From an uncultured Lysobacteraceae bacterium (GTDB taxonomy: Bacteria > Pseudomonadota > Gammaproteobacteria > Xanthomonadales > Xanthomonadaceae): DNA of 64,000 bases. The notes beneath the pieces are model-generated. The model was not told the DNA's origin. It searched no databases and saw nothing but the letters and a program-made list of their open reading frames with translations. The DNA lies in assembly GCA_937897645.1 (NCBI GenBank), contig CALCNV010000138.1:21217-85216 (forward strand). Direction: 5' to 3'. The position numbers were made by a program, and so were the translations under genes. This document shows, in pieces, positions 1-9,283 of this stretch (the first letter of the stretch is position 1; each line of letters opens with the position of its first letter).

Positions 1-475
1 TATGCCAGGGGATCAGCATTTCCGCCGACCAGCCGTTGTCGTCCTCGGATACGGCGTGTTTCCAGTTGCCGTCCCAGTCGTCGTTGAAGTTGTTTTCGTT
101 GGTGATGACTTCGTCGGAGATACCGTCGCCCAGCGAGATGGTGAAGTTGTAGCCGGTGCGACCGTCGCCGTCGTAGTCGACCATCAGGTTGACGCGATCC
201 ACGGGGCCCATGTCGTCGCGCTGCGAACGCTGGCGGGTACGGGTCACGCCGGCGGGCTGGGTGCTTCGGAAGGCGATGGCGAGTCCTTCGGGCGTGGACA
301 GGATCCAGGCTTCGGTGGGCTGCGGCGCGGGGCCGCGGCTGAGGGGCTGGGTCAGGCGGAAGTCGTTGACGTGCTCGGCACCGGCCCATTCCTGCGGGTC
401 GATACGTCCGTCAATTTCAACGGCGGCGGCCGGCATGGCCAGCCCCAGCAACACAAGTCCCAGTATCCCGCGCAT
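1..475 (-). CDS. CBM9-like (DUF5916-type) exported protein, N-terminal part
   Basis: This is the N-terminal 158 residues of a secreted protein that runs off the left edge. A signal peptide (MRGILGLVLLGLAMPAAA) is followed by VEIDGRIDPQEWAGA, the opening strand typical of carbohydrate-binding family 9-like domains. The motifs VDYDGDGRTGYNF and DGNWKHAVSEDDNGWSAEM are also typical of the group. Family members in Xanthomonadaceae are usually several hundred residues long, with a C-terminal beta-barrel-like DUF5916 domain that would lie outside the window. The ATG is preceded by a purine-rich site (AAAGGGAG). Ligand and role are unknown; the exported sugar-binding-like fold is the only safe statement. 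Confidence 0.75.
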   Translation of the reverse strand, partial: MRGILGLVLLGLAMPAAAVEIDGRIDPQEWAGAEHVNDFRLTQPLSRGPAPQPTEAWILSTPEGLAIAFRSTQPAGVTRTRQRSQRDDMGPVDRVNLMVDYDGDGRTGYNFTISLGDGISDEVITNENNFNDDWDGNWKHAVSEDDNGWSAEMLIPWH

Positions 476-624
476 CCATCACTCCCTTTCCCAGCGCGCA
501 GGCTACGGGGCCGGGCCGCCGGACGCGCCCCCCGTTAGTCATGGCAACCTTTTGCTGGAATCAGGCATCACGGGGAGTGGGGTGACGGGAAAGGAGCAAG
601 CCCCCGACCCAGGGGAGCACAGCC

Positions 625-699
625 ATTTGTAGATCCGAGCTTGCTCGGATGCTATTCGCGACCGAACAAGAGCATCCGAGCAAGCTCGGATCTACAAAT
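625..699. repeat. Inverted-repeat element, GTAGATCCGAGC family
   Basis: Two 29-bp arms (625-653 and 671-699) are perfect inverse complements around a 17-nt loop. Each arm also contains its own 7-bp hairpin, TCCGAGC-TT-GCTCGGA. The second copy of this family is at 58509-58586, where the hairpin bases flanking CCGAGC have changed in a compensating way. The element resembles the REP-type GTAG repeats of Stenotrophomonas and relatives. Confidence 0.9.
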
Positions 700-740
700 T
701 ATGTGCCTTTATGAAGCCTGATCTTGCAAGCCTGTGCGAT

Positions 741-805
741 GTGGGAGGGGCTTCAGCCCCGACGCTGGTGGAGTCCGCGTTCGTCGGGACTGAAGCACCT
801 CCCAC
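741..805. repeat. Inverted-repeat element, GTGGGAGG family
   Basis: The arms 741-763 and 783-805 are inverse complements with two mismatches. The left arm contains a small hairpin, GGGGCT-TC-AGCCCC. The outer tag GTGGGAGG recurs at 14692-14723, and GTGGGAG at 59417-59488. Confidence 0.85.
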
Positions 806-1004
806 AACAGACGGTCATACAGATCGCCATGTTGTTGGGTTGTCTGGATCGCGTGTTGCGCGCGCCATGCGCGCGAACCAAATGCATGCGTTGCGACCGA
901 AGCTCGCTCGCATATTAGGAAAAAGATCAGCTTGCACGCTCGCCAACATCTGCCTGTTGCGAGCACACACCGCACCCATGATGACGCGAGCGATGCAGAT
1001 CAGG

Positions 1005-1040
1005 AGCCCCGGGTTTCGCCTACGGCTCTACCCGGGCTAC
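1005..1040. repeat. GTAGCCCGGGT repeat overlapping a stop codon
   Basis: A short inverted repeat with CCCGGGT/ACCCGGG arms around a TTTCGCCTACGGCTCT-type centre. Read on the minus strand it begins GTAGCCCGGGTAGAGCC. The TAG of that first GTAG (1037-1039) is the stop codon of the neighbouring minus-strand membrane protein gene. Confidence 0.65.
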
Positions 1041-1552
1041 GTCACCAAGTCATTTCGGTTGCGGAGGGCGACCCAAGAAAGATAGAGGCCACAGAGAGCG
1101 AAGCAGCCTGCGAGCCAAACAGCAAAACTTTCATCTGACCGCCAAGCGCCTGCAATCTCCTCGTGGCTTCGAACCAGCGTCCCTGCAATTTCCAGCTCGA
1201 AAACACTGAAATAATTTTCTTTTGAGTAGATTGGGCCGCCAGAACTGTTTGGATCATAAAGCACCGTTACAACTGGGCTTGGCGATCTCGACAAAGTGTC
1301 ATAGACCAGCCCCATTGCATTTCCTTTTGACGCATAGTCGAAAGATTCTGGAATGCCGTCTAGACCGAATTTAATTCCATATTTTTCACTACGGACCCAA
1401 GTTACATGACCTGTCGCGGACTGCAAATCTGAACGAGGCGGAATGCCTTCGAATGTAATCCACGAATAAAGCATCAAAGCACTTAGCGCAAAACACAGGC
1501 CGGCAAATAACGCATTCTTTGCTCTTGTTGGCTTGCCGAAGTAGATGCACAT
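1037..1552 (-). CDS. Hypothetical two-helix membrane protein
   Basis: This 171-residue protein belongs to no family I recognise. A hydrophobic helix near the N terminus (KNALFAGLCFALSALMLYSW) and another near the C terminus (FAVWLAGCFALCGLYLSWVAL) bracket a soluble domain of about 110 residues. That domain has SATGHVTWV and VTVLYDPNSSGG, a layout that recalls DUF3592-type membrane proteins. The frame opens 30 nt earlier at a TTG inside the upstream bdhA; I prefer the ATG at 1552, which clears the bdhA stop by 14 nt. Base composition is clearly more AT-rich than its neighbours, which suggests acquisition. Its TAG stop lies in a repeat element. Confidence 0.55.
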   Translation of the reverse strand: MCIYFGKPTRAKNALFAGLCFALSALMLYSWITFEGIPPRSDLQSATGHVTWVRSEKYGIKFGLDGIPESFDYASKGNAMGLVYDTLSRSPSPVVTVLYDPNSSGGPIYSKENYFSVFELEIAGTLVRSHEEIAGAWRSDESFAVWLAGCFALCGLYLSWVALRNRNDLVT

Positions 1553-1566
1553 GCTTTCAGATCCAG

Positions 1567-2355
1567 TTACTGCATATACCAACCATGGCTAACCACCACG
1601 CTCTGCCCCGTCAGCGCATTGCTCGGGAATTCGCAGAGGAACTTCACCGTCTGCGCGACGTCTTCCACCGTAGTGAAAATACCGTCCACGGTCTGGCCCA
1701 GCATTACTTTCTTGACGACTTCTTCCTCGCTGATGCCCAGGTTCTGCGCCTGTTCCGGAATCTGCTTTTCCACCAGCGGCGTGCGCACGAAACCCGGGCA
1801 CACCACGTTGGCGCGTACACCGTGCTTGCCGCCTTCTTTCGCCAGCACCCGCGCCAGGCCCAGCAGGCCGTGCTTGGCGGTGACGTAGGCAGACTTCAAT
1901 GGCGACGCTTCGTGTGAATGCACCGAACCCATGTAGATCACCACCCCGCCGCGATCATTCTCGTACATGTGCGGCAGTACCGCCTTGGTGGTGAGGAAGG
2001 CGCCGTCCAGATGGATGGCCAGCATCTTCTTCCAGTCCGCGTACGCGTAGTCCTGGATCGGGTTGATGATCTGGATGCCGGCGTTGGACACCAGGATGTC
2101 GATCGGGCCGAAGCGTTCGACCACGCCGGCGATGCCTGCATTCACCGCGCCTTCTTCGGTGACATCCATGGCCACGCCCATGGCGCTGCCGCCTGCAACG
2201 TTGATCTCATCGGCGACGGCTTGCGCTCCGGCGATGTTGAGGTCGGCAATCGCGACCTTCGCGCCCGCCTTGGCCAGCGTATGCGCGATTTCCTTGCCGA
2301 TACCACTGGCCGCGCCAGTGACGACGGCGACCTTGCCTGCAATGGGGGAACTCAT
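1567..2355 (-). CDS. bdhA: 3-hydroxybutyrate dehydrogenase (SDR family)
   Basis: NAD-dependent oxidation of D-3-hydroxybutyrate to acetoacetate in the cytoplasm, the step that feeds depolymerised polyhydroxybutyrate or ketone bodies into central metabolism. The 262-residue protein is a classical short-chain dehydrogenase. It has the cofactor motif TGAASGIG (13-20), NAG (91-93), and a catalytic triad of Ser144, Tyr157 and Lys161 (YVTAK). The length, and the C terminus ending in SHGWYMQ, match bacterial 3-hydroxybutyrate dehydrogenases better than generic SDRs. No PHB synthase or depolymerase gene is in the window. Substrate assignment rests on overall resemblance, so another SDR substrate remains possible. 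Confidence 0.8.
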   Translation of the reverse strand: MSSPIAGKVAVVTGAASGIGKEIAHTLAKAGAKVAIADLNIAGAQAVADEINVAGGSAMGVAMDVTEEGAVNAGIAGVVERFGPIDILVSNAGIQIINPIQDYAYADWKKMLAIHLDGAFLTTKAVLPHMYENDRGGVVIYMGSVHSHEASPLKSAYVTAKHGLLGLARVLAKEGGKHGVRANVVCPGFVRTPLVEKQIPEQAQNLGISEEEVVKKVMLGQTVDGIFTTVEDVAQTVKFLCEFPSNALTGQSVVVSHGWYMQ

Positions 2356-2436
2356 GGATGACTCCTGTTGCGATATGCGGAACCGCCATGATGTCGCAAG
2401 CCGCCGGTCACGGCATCGTACTTGCGTCCAATACGG

Positions 2437-2919
2437 TCAGGCTTTCTTGGCCTTGCGCTTGGGCTGCAGCATGGTGCCGGTGCACTTGGGCGAACCGCAG
2501 CGGCATTCCCACACCTTCTTCAGGTGCGCGGTGTGCGGTTCGCTCAGGGTGATGCCGTAGTTGTAGGTCAGTTCCTCACCCGCCTTGATGTTGCGGATGG
2601 CCTCGATCAGCACGCGGTCCTTCTTGCGGTTCTTGCCATCGTGTTCGTCGATCACCGCTTCGCAGTTGGGATCGCAGCTGTGGTTGATCCAGCGCGCCTT
2701 GTTGCCCTTGTGGTTCGCGTCGATGACATAGTCGTCGTTGAGCGTGAACAGGAAGGTGTGGCCTGATTCCACGTCGCCGGTGTCGTCCTTGTCGACTTCG
2801 TCATGGGTACGGCGCTTGCCCTTGTACTCGACGACGTGTTCGCCCTTCTTGATGTCGGCGATGGCGAAAACGCCGTTGCCATGGATGTCGGACTGGCGGG
2901 CTTCGATCTTGCGGGGCAT
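2437..2919 (-). CDS. SET-domain protein-lysine methyltransferase-like protein
   Basis: A 160-residue stand-alone SET domain. The SET-N motif is HGNGVFA (13-19). The SAM-binding and catalytic core is RWINHSCDPNCE (76-87) with ELTYNYG (116-122). A post-SET triad C-x-C-x4-C (Cys139, Cys141, Cys146) ends in CTGTM and probably binds zinc with the core cysteine. The basic tail is KRKAKKA. The open frame extends far upstream, but MPRKIEARQS is the natural SET start. SET proteins are mainly eukaryotic; small bacterial forms occur in Xanthomonadaceae and chlamydiae, where a histone-like target has been proposed. The target here is unknown. Confidence 0.85.
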   Translation of the reverse strand: MPRKIEARQSDIHGNGVFAIADIKKGEHVVEYKGKRRTHDEVDKDDTGDVESGHTFLFTLNDDYVIDANHKGNKARWINHSCDPNCEAVIDEHDGKNRKKDRVLIEAIRNIKAGEELTYNYGITLSEPHTAHLKKVWECRCGSPKCTGTMLQPKRKAKKA

Positions 2920-3052
2920 GGTGTATTCCGGCGTGGGTTGCCGACATTGTCGCCTGTGCAGCCTTGGGTTGCCATGCATGCGCGATGTGCGCTGGCCTTT
3001 CCGGCCTGATCGCTGCGTTCTCAGGGCATGTCCCGAACCGCGAGTCCAAGCC

Positions 3053-3607
3053 ATGCATGCCAGGATCCTTGTGTTGATACCACTGTTGTCCATGGCGGCG
3101 GCGTGCCAGCCGACCCCGCAACCCGAACCCGAGGCCGCGGCCGTAGTCGCCGCGGAACCTGACCTGCTCGCCCACGGCGAGTACCTGGTGCGGGTTGGCG
3201 GCTGCAACGATTGCCATACGGCCGGCTACGGCGCTGCGGGTGGGAAGGTGCCGAAGGAACAGTGGCTGACGGGCTCGGACCAGGGTTTCCTGGGCCCTTG
3301 GGGCACGACGTACCCCAGCAACCTGCGCCTCAGCGTGTCGAAGATGAGCGAAGCCGACTGGGTGGCCTACAGCGGCAGCTTGCATACACGTCCGCCGATG
3401 CCCGACTTCATGGTCCGCGACCTGCCGGAGCAGGACCGGCGTGCGCTGCATCGCTTCATTTCCTCGCTGGGTCCGGCCGGCAAGGAAGCACCCGCCTACC
3501 TGCCGCCGGGCCAAGCGCCGTCACCGCCCTACTTCCAGCTGGTATTGCCCGAAGCCCCGGCCGGTGCAAACACGACAATGGCATCGGAGCCGGCGCCCAC
3601 TCCCTGA
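3053..3607 (+). CDS. Monoheme cytochrome c-type lipoprotein
   Basis: This 184-residue exported protein has a lipobox-type signal (LSMAAAC, Cys18) and a Pro/Glu/Ala linker. A single heme c attachment site, CNDCH (51-55), lies in the context GEYLVRVGGCNDCHTAGY, typical of class I cytochromes c of dehydrogenase-linked type. Possible axial methionines are in PPMPDFM. A Pro-rich tail follows. It probably sits on the periplasmic face of a membrane and shuttles electrons; no partner oxidase or dehydrogenase is adjacent. The divergent neighbour encodes the SET protein. The start MHARILV is chosen because it gives the signal peptide directly. Confidence 0.8.
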   Translation: MHARILVLIPLLSMAAACQPTPQPEPEAAAVVAAEPDLLAHGEYLVRVGGCNDCHTAGYGAAGGKVPKEQWLTGSDQGFLGPWGTTYPSNLRLSVSKMSEADWVAYSGSLHTRPPMPDFMVRDLPEQDRRALHRFISSLGPAGKEAPAYLPPGQAPSPPYFQLVLPEAPAGANTTMASEPAPTP

Positions 3608-3636
3608 ACCACCCGCGGGTTGGCCGGCCGACCCAT

Positions 3637-3662
3637 AAAGCGTACAATTTCGGTACGCTTTA
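3637..3662. promoter_or_regulatory. Palindromic operator upstream of the SUF operon
   Basis: TAAAGCGTAC (3636-3645) and GTACGCTTTA (3653-3662) are perfect 10-bp inverse complements with a 7-nt AT-rich spacer. The site ends 15 nt before the ATG of the Rrf2 regulator gene. A dyad at this place is the expected form of an operator for an autoregulated Rrf2-family repressor. The assignment is inferred from position and symmetry. Confidence 0.6.
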
Positions 3663-3676
3663 GGAATCTGCCCGGC

Positions 3677-4135
3677 ATGCTCCGCGTCACCAAGCTCACC
3701 GATTACGCCACCGTGGTCCTCACCGTGCTCGCTGCACGGGCCGGGGACGTGCTGAGCGCGGCCGAACTGGCCGAGCTGGCGGGGCTCGAATCCCCGACGG
3801 TCAGCAAGCTGCTCAAGCCGCTGGCCCAGGCGGGGCTGGTGACCAGCCTTCGCGGTGCGCACGGTGGCTACAAGCTGGGCCGCGACGCGGCCGACATCAC
3901 CCTGGTCGAGATCGTCGAGGCCATGGAAGGGCCGCTGGCCATGACCGAATGCAGCCAGCACGAAAGCCATTGCGGCATCGCCCATCAGTGCGGCGTGCGC
4001 GCCAACTGGCGCCTGATCAACGACGTGGTCGCCGACGCGCTGCGCGGCGTCACCCTGGCGCAGATGCTCAAGCCACCCACTTCCGCAGACGACGTGAAGC
4101 GACGACCCATCGCCCTGCACGTCGCAACCCGCTAA
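3677..4135 (+). CDS. SUF operon regulator, Rrf2 family
   Basis: A 152-residue winged-helix transcription factor related to IscR. The wHTH spans about residues 8-70 (SAAELAELAGLESPTVSKLLKPL, with the wing RGAHGGYKLGR). Three cysteines, Cys92, Cys99 and Cys105, are placed as in Rrf2 proteins that bind a Fe-S cluster. It heads the suf genes: its TAA is immediately followed by the sufB ATG. Xanthomonad SUF operons typically begin with this regulator. It most likely senses Fe-S status and represses the operon through the dyad at 3636-3662. The first in-frame ATG is at 3620, inside that dyad, so MLRVTKLTDYA is the better start. Confidence 0.9.
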   Translation: MLRVTKLTDYATVVLTVLAARAGDVLSAAELAELAGLESPTVSKLLKPLAQAGLVTSLRGAHGGYKLGRDAADITLVEIVEAMEGPLAMTECSQHESHCGIAHQCGVRANWRLINDVVADALRGVTLAQMLKPPTSADDVKRRPIALHVATR

Positions 4136-5623
<1,488 letters not shown>

Positions 5624-5627
5624 ACCC

Positions 5628-5700
5628 TTGTAGGAGCGCCTCCTAGGCGCGAGCTCTTGCTCAAAAATCAAAGGCTCGCGCCTAGAAGGCGCTCCTACAA
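5628..5700. repeat. Inverted repeat between sufB and sufC, GTAGGAGCG family
   Basis: The arms 5628-5654 and 5674-5700 pair with one mismatch across a short loop. Each arm carries a GCGCCT...AGGCGC hairpin behind the tag GTAGGAGC. Because it lies inside the operon transcript it could form a stable mRNA structure between two cistrons. Confidence 0.9.
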
Positions 5701-5726
5701 ATACACCGAGAATTCTGGAAATAACC

Positions 5727-6491
5727 ATGCTGAAAATCGAAAACCTCCACGCCCGCGTCGCCGGCAAGGAAATCCTCAAGGGCCTTTCGCTGGACGTGAA
5801 GCCCGGCGAAGTGCACGCGCTGATGGGCCCCAATGGCGCGGGCAAGTCCACGCTGGGCAACATCCTGGCAGGACGTGACGGCTATGAGGTCACCGAAGGT
5901 TCGGTGACCTACGAAGGCGAAAACCTGCTGGAACTGGCGCCGGAAGCGCGCGCCGCCGCGGGCGTGTTCCTCGCCTTCCAGTACCCGGTGGAAATCCCCG
6001 GCGTCAACAACACCTATTTCCTGCGCGCCGCGCTCAACGCACAGCGCAAGGCACGCGGCGAAGGCGAACTGGATTCCATGCAGTTCCTCAAGCTGGTACG
6101 CCAGAAGCTCGCGGTGCTGCACTTGAAAGACGAACTCCTGCATCGCGGCGTCAACGAAGGCTTCAGTGGCGGCGAGAAGAAGCGCAATGAGATCTTCCAA
6201 CTAGCCGTCCTGGAACCCAAGCTGGCGATCCTGGACGAAACCGACAGCGGCCTGGATATCGACGCACTGAAAAGCGTGGCCGACGGCGTAAACGCCCTGC
6301 GTTCGCCGGATCGTGCCTTCCTGGTCATCACCCACTACCAGCGCCTGCTCGATTACATCAAACCGGACGTGGTGCACGTGCTGGCCGAAGGCCGCATCGT
6401 GGAAAGTGGCGGCCCGGAGCTTGCGCTGGAGCTGGAAGCGCATGGCTATGCATGGCTGAAGGATCGGGTCACGCCGGAGAAGGCGGCGTGA
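5727..6491 (+). CDS. sufC: Fe-S assembly ATPase SufC
   Basis: A 254-residue ABC-type ATPase, the soluble motor of SufBC2D. Walker A is GPNGAGKST (34-42). The signature is FSGGEKKRNE (from 146), a SufC-specific variant that lacks the usual LSGGQ. Walker B is LAILDETDSGLD (from 167), followed by an H-loop at VITHYQR. ATP hydrolysis opens the SufB-SufD interface during cluster assembly. The gene lies between sufB and sufD, with repeat elements in both gaps. Confidence 0.97.
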   Translation: MLKIENLHARVAGKEILKGLSLDVKPGEVHALMGPNGAGKSTLGNILAGRDGYEVTEGSVTYEGENLLELAPEARAAAGVFLAFQYPVEIPGVNNTYFLRAALNAQRKARGEGELDSMQFLKLVRQKLAVLHLKDELLHRGVNEGFSGGEKKRNEIFQLAVLEPKLAILDETDSGLDIDALKSVADGVNALRSPDRAFLVITHYQRLLDYIKPDVVHVLAEGRIVESGGPELALELEAHGYAWLKDRVTPEKAA

Positions 6492-6521
6492 TGACATCAG
6501 GCGCAGTTTTTTCTTTGGTCC

Positions 6522-6608
6522 GTCATTCCCGCGAAGGCGGGAATCGCTCTTCAGCCAGATCACGACTGCCCTTACGAAGAGCGACTCCCGCCTACGCGGG
6601 AGTGACGT
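6522..6608. repeat. Inverted repeat between sufC and sufD, CGTCATTCCC family
   Basis: The arms 6522-6553 and 6577-6608 are near-perfect inverse complements. Each arm has an internal hairpin of type TCCCGC-GAAG-GCGGGA behind a CGTCATT tag. Related copies are at 53623-53696 and 57819-57902. This is the second palindrome inside the suf transcript. Confidence 0.88.
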
Positions 6609-6630
6609 TACATTTTTATACGGCCAGCAA

Positions 6631-7893
6631 ATGAGCACCCTTCTTGACTCTCTGGCAAGCGCATTCAACGGCGACGCATCCCGTCGTGCCGTGCTGGATG
6701 ACGCCCTGCGCGACGGCCTGCCCGGCCCGCGCAGTGAAGCGTGGAAGTACACCTCGCTGCGAGCGCTGGAGCGTCGCAGTTTCAGCGCCGTCGATTCGAT
6801 TCCGGAAATAGGAACCGAACTGCTGGCCGACATCCCCGCGCCACGGCTGGTCTTCGTGAATGGCCGGCACTCGGCATCGCTGTCAGCCATGGAATCACTC
6901 CCGGATGGATTGAGTGTGCACCTGCTTTCGGAAGTACTTGCCGAAGGAAGCGATCCGGCCCGATTCCTTGCCCGCCGTTTCGAGCGCCATGACGAAATCT
7001 TCGCCCGCCTCAATTCGGCGCTCGCCAGCGAAGGCGTGCTGCTGCGTGCGGAGCCCGGCGTAGCGAGTGATACACCCTTGCACATCGTCTTCATCGGTGC
7101 GGAAGACTCCGTCGACCACGCCTGGCACCTGCGCAACCTGATCGAGCTGCGTGAAGGTGCACGGCTTTCCGTGGTCGAGCATCACATCGCCTCCGGCCAG
7201 CACGCGCACTTGGCGAATGCCCTGACCCATGTGCATCTTGCGCGCGGTGCGGCGCTGGCTCACGCACGCCTGCAGCACGACAGCGAACGCGCCACCAGCT
7301 TCCTGCGTACCGATGCCGTGCTGGGGCGTGACGCCGAATACCGACGCGCGGACCTTGAGTTCGGCGCATCCCTGTCGCGCCATGAGCTCAATGTACGCCT
7401 GGAAGGCGACAACGCCCGCCTGGTCGCCAACGGCGTGCTCATGGCCAGCGGCAAGCGCCATGTCGATACACGGCTGGGCATCGAACACATCGCCCGCGAC
7501 ACGTCCTGCGAACTGACCTGGCGCGGACTGGGAACGGGCCGGGGGCGCGCCGTCTTCCACGGCGGCATCCTGATCCGCGAAGGTGCCGATGGCAGTGACG
7601 CGATGTTGTCCAACAAGAACCTGCTGCTGTCCGAGGGCGCGGAAATCGACACCCAGCCGGTACTGGAAATCCATGCGGATGAAGTGAAGGCGGCGCACGG
7701 TGCCACCGTCGGTCGCCTGGACGCCAATGCCCTGTTCTACCTGCGTTCGCGCGGACTCCCTGAAGACCAGGCCATGCAACTGCTCACCGCTGCATTCTGC
7801 CGCGAACCGCTTGCAACGATTACTGACAGCGTCGTGGCATCCATGCTGGCCACGCGCACGGACCATGCCCTGGCCAGTGCAGGAGTGGCCTGA
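6631..7893 (+). CDS. sufD: Fe-S cluster assembly protein SufD
   Basis: A 420-residue SufD, the partner of SufB in the SufBC2D scaffold, involved in iron acquisition and complex stability. Recognisable segments are the N-terminal PGPRSEAWKYTSLRALERR, the central beta-helix region (LVANGVLMASGKRHVDTRLGIEH) and the C-terminal motif KAAHGATVGRLD followed by ALFYLRSRGLPEDQAMQLL. The ATG follows the repeat-containing gap after sufC by about 20 nt. sufS begins 3 nt after its stop codon, indicating translational coupling. Confidence 0.96.
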   Translation: MSTLLDSLASAFNGDASRRAVLDDALRDGLPGPRSEAWKYTSLRALERRSFSAVDSIPEIGTELLADIPAPRLVFVNGRHSASLSAMESLPDGLSVHLLSEVLAEGSDPARFLARRFERHDEIFARLNSALASEGVLLRAEPGVASDTPLHIVFIGAEDSVDHAWHLRNLIELREGARLSVVEHHIASGQHAHLANALTHVHLARGAALAHARLQHDSERATSFLRTDAVLGRDAEYRRADLEFGASLSRHELNVRLEGDNARLVANGVLMASGKRHVDTRLGIEHIARDTSCELTWRGLGTGRGRAVFHGGILIREGADGSDAMLSNKNLLLSEGAEIDTQPVLEIHADEVKAAHGATVGRLDANALFYLRSRGLPEDQAMQLLTAAFCREPLATITDSVVASMLATRTDHALASAGVA

Positions 7894-7896
7894 ACC

Positions 7897-9144
7897 ATGA
7901 ATGCCCCGCACGCAGCCACCGCGACGCCCGCACCCGACTGGGCACGCATCCGCGCCGATTTCCCCTTGCTCACCCGCGAAGTCCACGGCAAGCCGCTGAT
8001 CTATCTGGATAGCGCCAATACCGGCCAGAAGCCGGCGTCAGTCATCGAGGCCGTGGACGATTTCTACCGCCAGCACAACGCCAACGTCAGTCGCGCGGTG
8101 CACACGCTGGGCACGGAAGCAACGGATGCTTACGAAAGTGCGCGCGACAAATTGGCCCGATTCCTCAACGTACGTGCGGATGAGTTGGTCCTGTGCAGCG
8201 GCACTACCTTCGCCATCAACCTGGTGGCCTACTCATGGGCACTGCCGCGCTTGAAGGCGGGCGACAGCATCTTGATATCGCGCATGGAGCACCATGCCAA
8301 CATCGTGCCATGGCAACTGGTGGCCGAACGCACCGGCGCGCACATCAAGGTTGCCGAATTGACGCCTGACGGTAGCCTCGACCTTCCCGCGTTGCATGCG
8401 GCAATGACCGCGGACGTGAAGCTGCTTGCGCTTACCCATGTCTCGAACGTGCTGGGCACGGTGAACCCGGTTCGCGACATCTGCCGCGAAGCACGCAAGC
8501 GCGGCATCGTGACCGTGATCGACGGCTCGCAGGCCGCGCCGCACCGCGGGCTCGACGTTGCCTCGATCGGCTGCGATTTCTATGCCGTCACCGGCCACAA
8601 GATGTGCGGCCCCACCGGCACGGGTGCCTTGTGGGCACGACGCGAACACCTGCAGGCCATGCCGCCCTTCATCGGTGGCGGCGAGATGATCAAGGAAGTC
8701 AGCTTCGAGGGCACGGTCTTCAACGAAGCTCCGCACAAGTTCGAAGCCGGCACGCCTAACATCGCCGGCTTCATCGGCCTCGGTGCTGCCGTGGACTACC
8801 TGCAATCCGTGGGCATGGCGCATATCGAGGCGCGGGAAAGCGAACTGCTTGCCCACGCCACCGAGGAGCTGCTGAAGATCGAAGGCCTACGCATCTTCGG
8901 CCGTGCACCGGGCAAGGCCGCGGTGATCTCGTTCCTGATCGAAGGCGCACATGCGCATGACCTGGCCACCTTGCTCGATCTGGACGGCGTTGCCATCCGT
9001 TCTGGCCAGCATTGTGCGCACCCGTTGCTGCAATCTCTGGGCGTCGCCGCCACCTGCCGCGCCTCGCTGGCGTTCTACAACACGCATGACGAGGTCGAGC
9101 GCTTCGTGGTCGCCTTGAAGAAGGCGCGCAGCTTGCTGGCCTGA
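7897..9144 (+). CDS. sufS: Cysteine desulfurase SufS
   Basis: A PLP-dependent class V aminotransferase of 415 residues. It converts L-cysteine to alanine and donates persulfide sulfur to the SUF scaffold. The PLP lysine is Lys235 in VTGHKMCGPTGTG. The catalytic cysteine is Cys373 in RSGQHCAHP, a group II desulfurase arrangement with a short active-site loop. SufS enzymes normally need SufE or SufU as sulfur acceptor, and no such gene is in this operon, so the acceptor must be encoded elsewhere. Starts 3 nt after sufD. Confidence 0.97.
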   Translation: MNAPHAATATPAPDWARIRADFPLLTREVHGKPLIYLDSANTGQKPASVIEAVDDFYRQHNANVSRAVHTLGTEATDAYESARDKLARFLNVRADELVLCSGTTFAINLVAYSWALPRLKAGDSILISRMEHHANIVPWQLVAERTGAHIKVAELTPDGSLDLPALHAAMTADVKLLALTHVSNVLGTVNPVRDICREARKRGIVTVIDGSQAAPHRGLDVASIGCDFYAVTGHKMCGPTGTGALWARREHLQAMPPFIGGGEMIKEVSFEGTVFNEAPHKFEAGTPNIAGFIGLGAAVDYLQSVGMAHIEARESELLAHATEELLKIEGLRIFGRAPGKAAVISFLIEGAHAHDLATLLDLDGVAIRSGQHCAHPLLQSLGVAATCRASLAFYNTHDEVERFVVALKKARSLLA

Positions 9145-9157
9145 CGGCCAATTGCCT

Positions 9158-9255
9158 GTAGGAGCGACGTAAGTCGCGATAACGTCGACTCCCCGCAAAC
9201 CCCCTCTCTACGCGCTCACGACTCACCGGTGCCGGCCTGCCGGCACCACTCCTAC
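9158..9255. repeat. Degenerate GTAGGAGCG repeat with a hairpin
   Basis: GTAGGAGCGACGTAAGTCGCGA (9159-9180) matches one arm of the element at 59417-59488. The far end keeps only CTCCTAC (9249-9255), preceded by a 9-bp hairpin with a 2-nt loop (9228-9247, GGTGCCGGC/GCCGGCACC). It looks like an eroded or hybrid copy between sufS and the GNAT gene. The hairpin could also act as an attenuator. Confidence 0.6.
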
Positions 9256-9283
9256 GAGGCTGGTATTTCCGTAAAATACGGAC

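Larger units (their letters stand above)
476..1036. other. 561-bp intergenic region filled with three palindromic repeats
   Basis: No credible gene lies here; the open frames on both strands have no recognisable domain. The stretch holds three different inverted-repeat elements (625-699, 741-805, about 1005-1040), described separately. It lies between the divergent upstream end of the CBM9-like gene and the 3' end of the 1037-1552 gene. The rest (476-620 and 806-1000) shows nothing I recognise. Confidence 0.6.

Noticed and set aside
476..1036. tRNA or small RNA gene
   Set aside because: Stem-loops here are repeat elements; no cloverleaf or CCA end was found by eye.
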